DNA of 64,000 nucleotides, taken from positions 1,843,130 to 1,907,129 of the forward strand of contig NZ_CP061313.1 in assembly GCF_018688235.1 (NCBI RefSeq), given 5' to 3'. The translations under genes and the position numbers were made by a program. Shown here piece by piece: positions 60,680 to 64,000 of this stretch; positions within the stretch are counted from its first letter, which is position 1; each line of letters opens with the position of its first letter. The DNA comes from Polynucleobacter sp. AP-Nino-20-G2 (GTDB taxonomy: Bacteria > Pseudomonadota > Gammaproteobacteria > Burkholderiales > Burkholderiaceae). The notes beneath the pieces were generated by a model, which did no database searches, was not told the DNA's origin, and worked only from the letters and a program-made list of their open reading frames with translations.

Positions 60680-61465
60680 ATGACTGGTGCGACGATTAAC
60701 TTTGGAGTGGTAAAGCATCGACGCTTTCGTCCAGCATCGAATACCTTTGGTTATGGCGTCTTTACGATTTCCATTCCTATGCGGGCTAGAAATGCAAACA
60801 AGTCATTGCTTAGCAAGCAGGGTTTGGCCGATAACCGCTTCGGGCTATTTTCATTCTTCGATAGTGACCATGGCACAGGAAATCAAGATAGCCTCGCTTG
60901 GATTGAGAAGATTCTGCTAGAGAATCAGATTGGCCAGGTTGACGGGGAAATTTGGTTACAAACTTTTCCGCGAGTGCTGGGCTATGTATTCAACCCCGTC
61001 AGCTTCTGGATTTGCACAAGATCTAATGGGGCAGTTCAAGCGGTCTTGGCCGAAGTAAATAATACTTTTGGAGAGCGCCACTGCTACCTTCTTCACCATG
61101 ACTCCGGCAAACCTCTTCAATCTGGTGAAACTTTAACGAGCAAGAAAGTTTTTCATGTCTCCCCTTTCTGCGATGTACAAGGTGAGTATCACTTTCGTTT
61201 TTTATTCCCCCAAGATAGCAAATCACAATCAAATACTGTGTGCCGAATTGAACTCCATGAAAACGGCCTCCCACTCATCAACACCAGCATTAGCGGTGTA
61301 GCAGAGCCATTAAATAAACGAGTCCTTTACTTAGCTTTTCTGCGCTACCCCCTAATGAGTCTGGGCGTCATTGGACGGATTCATTGGCAAGCATTGAAAT
61401 TATGGTTAAAAGGTGTACCCTTTTATTCAAAACCAACACCGCCAGCAATTGAGGTTACCCGATGA
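60680..61465 (+). CDS. DUF1365 protein
   Basis: The ATG directly follows the preceding TAA stop. The 261-residue protein has VKHRRFRPASNTFGYGVFTISIP at the start (split over two strands), FPRVLGYVFNPVSFWICTR near residue 100 and EVNNTFGERHCYLL near 130, which define DUF1365. Biochemical function is unknown. It regularly accompanies COG2907 flavoproteins and CFA-like methyltransferases. Its stop overlaps the next start by four bases. Confidence 0.92.
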   Translation: MTGATINFGVVKHRRFRPASNTFGYGVFTISIPMRARNANKSLLSKQGLADNRFGLFSFFDSDHGTGNQDSLAWIEKILLENQIGQVDGEIWLQTFPRVLGYVFNPVSFWICTRSNGAVQAVLAEVNNTFGERHCYLLHHDSGKPLQSGETLTSKKVFHVSPFCDVQGEYHFRFLFPQDSKSQSNTVCRIELHENGLPLINTSISGVAEPLNKRVLYLAFLRYPLMSLGVIGRIHWQALKLWLKGVPFYSKPTPPAIEVTR

Positions 61466-62757
61466 ACCGCCCCGGTCAATCACTCCTATCAAGACTCAGT
61501 TTTTCCCGCGCTTCTGTGCGCGAAACCCAATCTCAGCGCTATCGCCTTAGTACCGAAACCATCCTGGGTCTTTTGTCACAGTTACGTAGCGGCCACCTTC
61601 TCTTAACCCTTCCAAATCATGAAACAAAAGAATTTGGAAATCGCGCAGATAAACTCCATGCGGAAATTCAGATACTCGACTGGTCGGTATTTAAACAAGT
61701 TCTATCCCATGGCGATATTGGGTTTGCAGAAAGCTATATCCGAGGCCATTGGAACTCTCCAGACTTAAAAGCTGTTCTAGAACTGGCAATTCGAAATCGC
61801 GTCATTCTAGAAAAAGCAATTTATGGAAATTGGCTTGGATCACTCATCTACCGACTCAAACATTGGCTAAGAGATAACTCCAAATCTGGTAGTCGTAAAA
61901 ATATTCACGCTCACTACGACTTAGGAAATGCCTTCTACACATTGTGGCTTGATCCAACGATGAGCTATTCCAGTGCGTGGTTTTCTGAAGGCGAAAAACA
62001 ATCTCTTCAAGAAGCGCAACGAGCTAAGATACGGCGCATCCTTGACTCCATTCAAGCAAAACCGAATGACAGATTGCTTGAAGTAGGTTGCGGCTGGGGT
62101 GGCTTTATGGAAGAAGCCTTACGCAATGGCAATCAAATTACCGGCCTCACTTTATCGACCGAACAAAAAACTTTTGCAGATATCAGGCTTGAACAGGTAT
62201 CAGCAGAAATTGGTAAGCGCGAACAATTTGAAGTGCGCCTTCAAGACTATCGAGATTGTGCCGAGGAGTTTGATGGAATCGCCTCAGTTGAAATGTTTGA
62301 GGCAGTGGGAGAGAATCACTGGGGCGAATACTTCCAAACCATTGCCAAGCGTCTTAAGGCGGGCGGACGAGCCTGCATTCAAACTATCATTATTGCGGAA
62401 GAATTATTTGACCGTTATCGCCAAAGCACGGACTTTATCCAGCAGTATGTTTTCCCAGGAGGGATGCTGCCATCGCCCTCGAAATTTAAAGCGGCGGCGG
62501 CAAGCGCTGGCCTTGAGGTGGAGGCAGAATTTGCTTTTGGTACTGATTATGCAAAGACTCTTTGCCTTTGGCGTGACAGCTTTAATCAAAAGCTGGAAGA
62601 CATCTATCGCCTAGGCTTTGATGAGGCCTTTGTCCGCCTCTGGAATTTCTATCTCATGTATTGTGCTGCTGGGTTTTCCGAGAAATCCATTGATGTGGTG
62701 CAATTCACCTTAAAACATCAATCACCAAAACGATCTAGCGATCAACTAAGCTCATGA
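61462..62757 (+). CDS. Cyclopropane-fatty-acyl-phospholipid synthase-like methyltransferase, variant active site
   Basis: This 431-residue protein has the N-terminal lipid-binding part and the SAM domain LLEVGCGWGGFMEEA near residue 208. Canonical CFA synthase uses Cys139, Glu239, His266, Ile268 and Tyr317 (E. coli numbering) to bind bicarbonate. Here the aligned positions are Ser171 (MSYSSAWF), Glu280 (MFEAVG), Gln307 (IQTII), Ile309 and Tyr363 (GTDYAKTL). Glu to Gln spacing of 27 equals the E. coli Glu-His spacing. It may therefore methylate acyl chains without forming a normal cyclopropane, which is inference. Confidence 0.92.
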   Translation: MNRPGQSLLSRLSFSRASVRETQSQRYRLSTETILGLLSQLRSGHLLLTLPNHETKEFGNRADKLHAEIQILDWSVFKQVLSHGDIGFAESYIRGHWNSPDLKAVLELAIRNRVILEKAIYGNWLGSLIYRLKHWLRDNSKSGSRKNIHAHYDLGNAFYTLWLDPTMSYSSAWFSEGEKQSLQEAQRAKIRRILDSIQAKPNDRLLEVGCGWGGFMEEALRNGNQITGLTLSTEQKTFADIRLEQVSAEIGKREQFEVRLQDYRDCAEEFDGIASVEMFEAVGENHWGEYFQTIAKRLKAGGRACIQTIIIAEELFDRYRQSTDFIQQYVFPGGMLPSPSKFKAAAASAGLEVEAEFAFGTDYAKTLCLWRDSFNQKLEDIYRLGFDEAFVRLWNFYLMYCAAGFSEKSIDVVQFTLKHQSPKRSSDQLSS

Positions 62758-63530
62758 AGCAAAAAGGGATTGAGAGTTACCAAGGTAAGCGCATTTGGGT
62801 GATCGGCGCCTCTAGCGGCATTGGTGAGGCCTGCGCAAAATCGCTATTAAAGGCAGGTGCAAGAGTAGCCCTCTCCAGCCGTCGCGCCGAGCGCTTAGAT
62901 GCATTGGCACATTCAGCCCCCAATTCCAATAGCCTTGTACTTCCGCTGGATATTACCCACGTAGAGCAGCTAGATAGCGCATATGGCAAGATTGTAGAAA
63001 GTTGGGGTGGCATGGATCTACTGCTCTTTGTCTCAGGCGTATACACCCCGCTACGAGCAGATGAGTTTGACTTCAATGTGGCGTACAAAACGATCGATGC
63101 CAACCTCCTCGGACCGATGCGCGCCGTCTCTATCGTTTTACCTGAGATGATTAAAAATCATTCGGGCCACATTGCAATTGTTGGAAGCGTTGCTGGTTAC
63201 AGTGGTCTACCAAAGGCATTGGCTTATGGACCCAGTAAAGCCGGCATTATCAATTTCTGCGAAACCTTGTACTACGATCTGCTTCCGCAAGGAGTTAGCG
63301 TGCACATGATTTCACCTGGATTTGTGGCAACGGAAGCTACGGCGCAAAATGATTTTGAAATGCCGGCACTCATTACAGCCGATGAGGCAGCGACTGAGAT
63401 TCTAGATGGGATTCAGAAAGGGAAATTTGATATTCATTTCCCGAAACAGTTTTCAGGATTCTTAAAATTTCTCAGAATCCTGCCCTACCCGCTTTACTTC
63501 TGGATTGTGCGTCGCTTCGTTAAGATCTAA
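62754..63530 (+). CDS. Short-chain dehydrogenase/reductase
   Basis: The 258-residue protein has the NADP-type motif GASSGIGEACA at residues 18-28, the catalytic tyrosine and lysine in YGPSK near 160 with VGSVAGYSG before it, and SPGFVATEAT after. A hydrophobic, aromatic C-terminus (LPYPLYFWIVRRFVKI) suggests membrane association. It overlaps the CFA-like gene by four bases and is the last gene of the unit. The substrate is unknown; an oxidised lipid is plausible from context. Confidence 0.9.
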   Translation: MKQKGIESYQGKRIWVIGASSGIGEACAKSLLKAGARVALSSRRAERLDALAHSAPNSNSLVLPLDITHVEQLDSAYGKIVESWGGMDLLLFVSGVYTPLRADEFDFNVAYKTIDANLLGPMRAVSIVLPEMIKNHSGHIAIVGSVAGYSGLPKALAYGPSKAGIINFCETLYYDLLPQGVSVHMISPGFVATEATAQNDFEMPALITADEAATEILDGIQKGKFDIHFPKQFSGFLKFLRILPYPLYFWIVRRFVKI

Positions 63531-63537
63531 AGCGAGA

Positions 63538-64000
63538 TTATTTGTATTTGTCCTTGCGGATTTTTTGCTCTAGATAATCCATCACCAAAATTGCCTTGGC
63601 TTTGGTGCCCGCAATCGATGGTGAAGTCACATAACGACCTTGCATCACAATGGTTGGCACACCATCAATGCGATAGGCATCGGCCAACTGTCTTGCTGCA
63701 CGAGCCTTGGAAACTACCGCAAACGAACGATAAGTAGCTAAGAAGCTATTACGGTCAATACCTTGAGAGGCAACCCAATCGGCAATCTCATTTTCAGTCA
63801 TGAGGCGCTTATTCTCTTTATGCATGGCATACATCACTTTTTCATTCAGGGCATCACCCTTGCCCATGGCTTCAAGAGCGTAAAACAACTGGCTGTGCGG
63901 CAAAAAGTCATCGCGGAACGCCACTGGAACCCTACGGAACACCACATCTTTAGGTTGGCGCTTTACCCACGCACTGAGCTCAGGCTCAAAGTCATAACAA
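63538..64000 (-). CDS. dsbA: Thiol:disulfide interchange protein DsbA, N-terminus cut by window edge
   Basis: DsbA introduces disulfide bonds in periplasmic proteins. The frame runs from the stop at 63538 to the window end without an upstream stop, so the N-terminal part lies outside. The last visible residues are CYDFEPELSAWVKRQ; the cysteine is the second of the expected CPHC active site, and the base before it fits a histidine codon. The cis-proline motif GVPTIVMQGRYVT lies near the C-terminus. The helical insert between them is present. Confidence 0.93.
   Translation of the reverse strand, partial: CYDFEPELSAWVKRQPKDVVFRRVPVAFRDDFLPHSQLFYALEAMGKGDALNEKVMYAMHKENKRLMTENEIADWVASQGIDRNSFLATYRSFAVVSKARAARQLADAYRIDGVPTIVMQGRYVTSPSIAGTKAKAILVMDYLEQKIRKDKYK

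Noticed and set aside
1..64000. Mobile elements, CRISPR arrays, prophage or antiphage defence genes
   Set aside because: No transposase, integrase, cas-like or phage structural gene and no regular repeat array was seen; gene content is ordinary core chromosome.

Overview
This window looks like a chromosomal segment of a streamlined freshwater betaproteobacterium, most like Polynucleobacter (Burkholderiaceae). The placement rests on recognised protein families and gene order (lpt-hpf-pts-hprK-rapZ, ispE-tRNA-Gln-prs-rplY-pth, the cox/SURF1/COX15 block, omp-glnK-amtB, gshA-gshB-ptsA-ptsH-ptsI), moderate GC, and very tight packing. No database search was possible. There is no gene-free stretch above 300 bases, and I see no insertion sequence, prophage, CRISPR array or rRNA operon. 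One tRNA (Gln, UUG) is present. Both window ends cut a gene: an unrecognised secreted protein on the left and dsbA on the right.

Layout. 1-5.7 kb: secreted protein, ssb, MFS transporter, uvrA. 5.7-7.7 kb: Kef-type antiporter. 7.7-14.2 kb: Kdo synthesis and LPS transport (kdsD, kdsC, lptC, lptA, lptB), then hpf, ptsN, hprK, rapZ; rpoN, which often lies between lptB and hpf in relatives, is absent. 14.1-17.6 kb: mutY, mutM and a TPR-LolB fusion. 17.6-21.1 kb: ispE, tRNA-Gln, prs, rplY, pth. 21.1-25.3 kb: ferredoxin, coaD, rsmD and an M16 peptidase pair. 25.3-27.3 kb: ftsY and rpoH, the latter preceded by a perfect CIRCE element. 27.3-36.2 kb: the aa3-type cytochrome c oxidase and its assembly genes (SCO, heme O and heme A synthases, SURF1, Cox11, several small membrane proteins). 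36.4-43.7 kb: BioC-like methyltransferase, comF, trmL, gpsA, secB, grxC, rhodanese, gpmA, ctpA, moeB. 43.7-48.4 kb: EI, HPr, an EIIA-Man-like protein and glutathione synthesis. 48.5-51.2 kb: ammonium uptake operon omp-glnK-amtB with NtrC-like sites upstream. 51.4-58.6 kb: ubiK, lipoate genes, a VanZ protein, birA, coaX, rfaE2. 58.7-63.5 kb: a packed five-gene unit: glutathione peroxidase, FAD oxidoreductase, DUF1365, a variant cyclopropane-fatty-acid-synthase-like methyltransferase and an SDR.

The strongest unexplained signal is a positional one. At twelve transcription-unit starts a -10-like hexamer (eleven fit TANNNT, the twelfth is TATAAA) sits exactly six bases before the ATG, mostly with no usable Shine-Dalgarno sequence. 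It occurs on both sides of several very short divergent gaps (mutM / TPR-LolB, rhodanese / gpmA, VanZ / birA). Many operon-internal genes instead have clear Shine-Dalgarno sequences or overlap the preceding stop codon. This suggests extensive leaderless transcription. Other points worth a look are the CFA-like enzyme that lacks two of the canonical bicarbonate-site residues, the MutY iron-sulfur loop with four extra residues, the LolB domain without a lipid anchor, and NtrC-like operators without a visible sigma-54 promoter.
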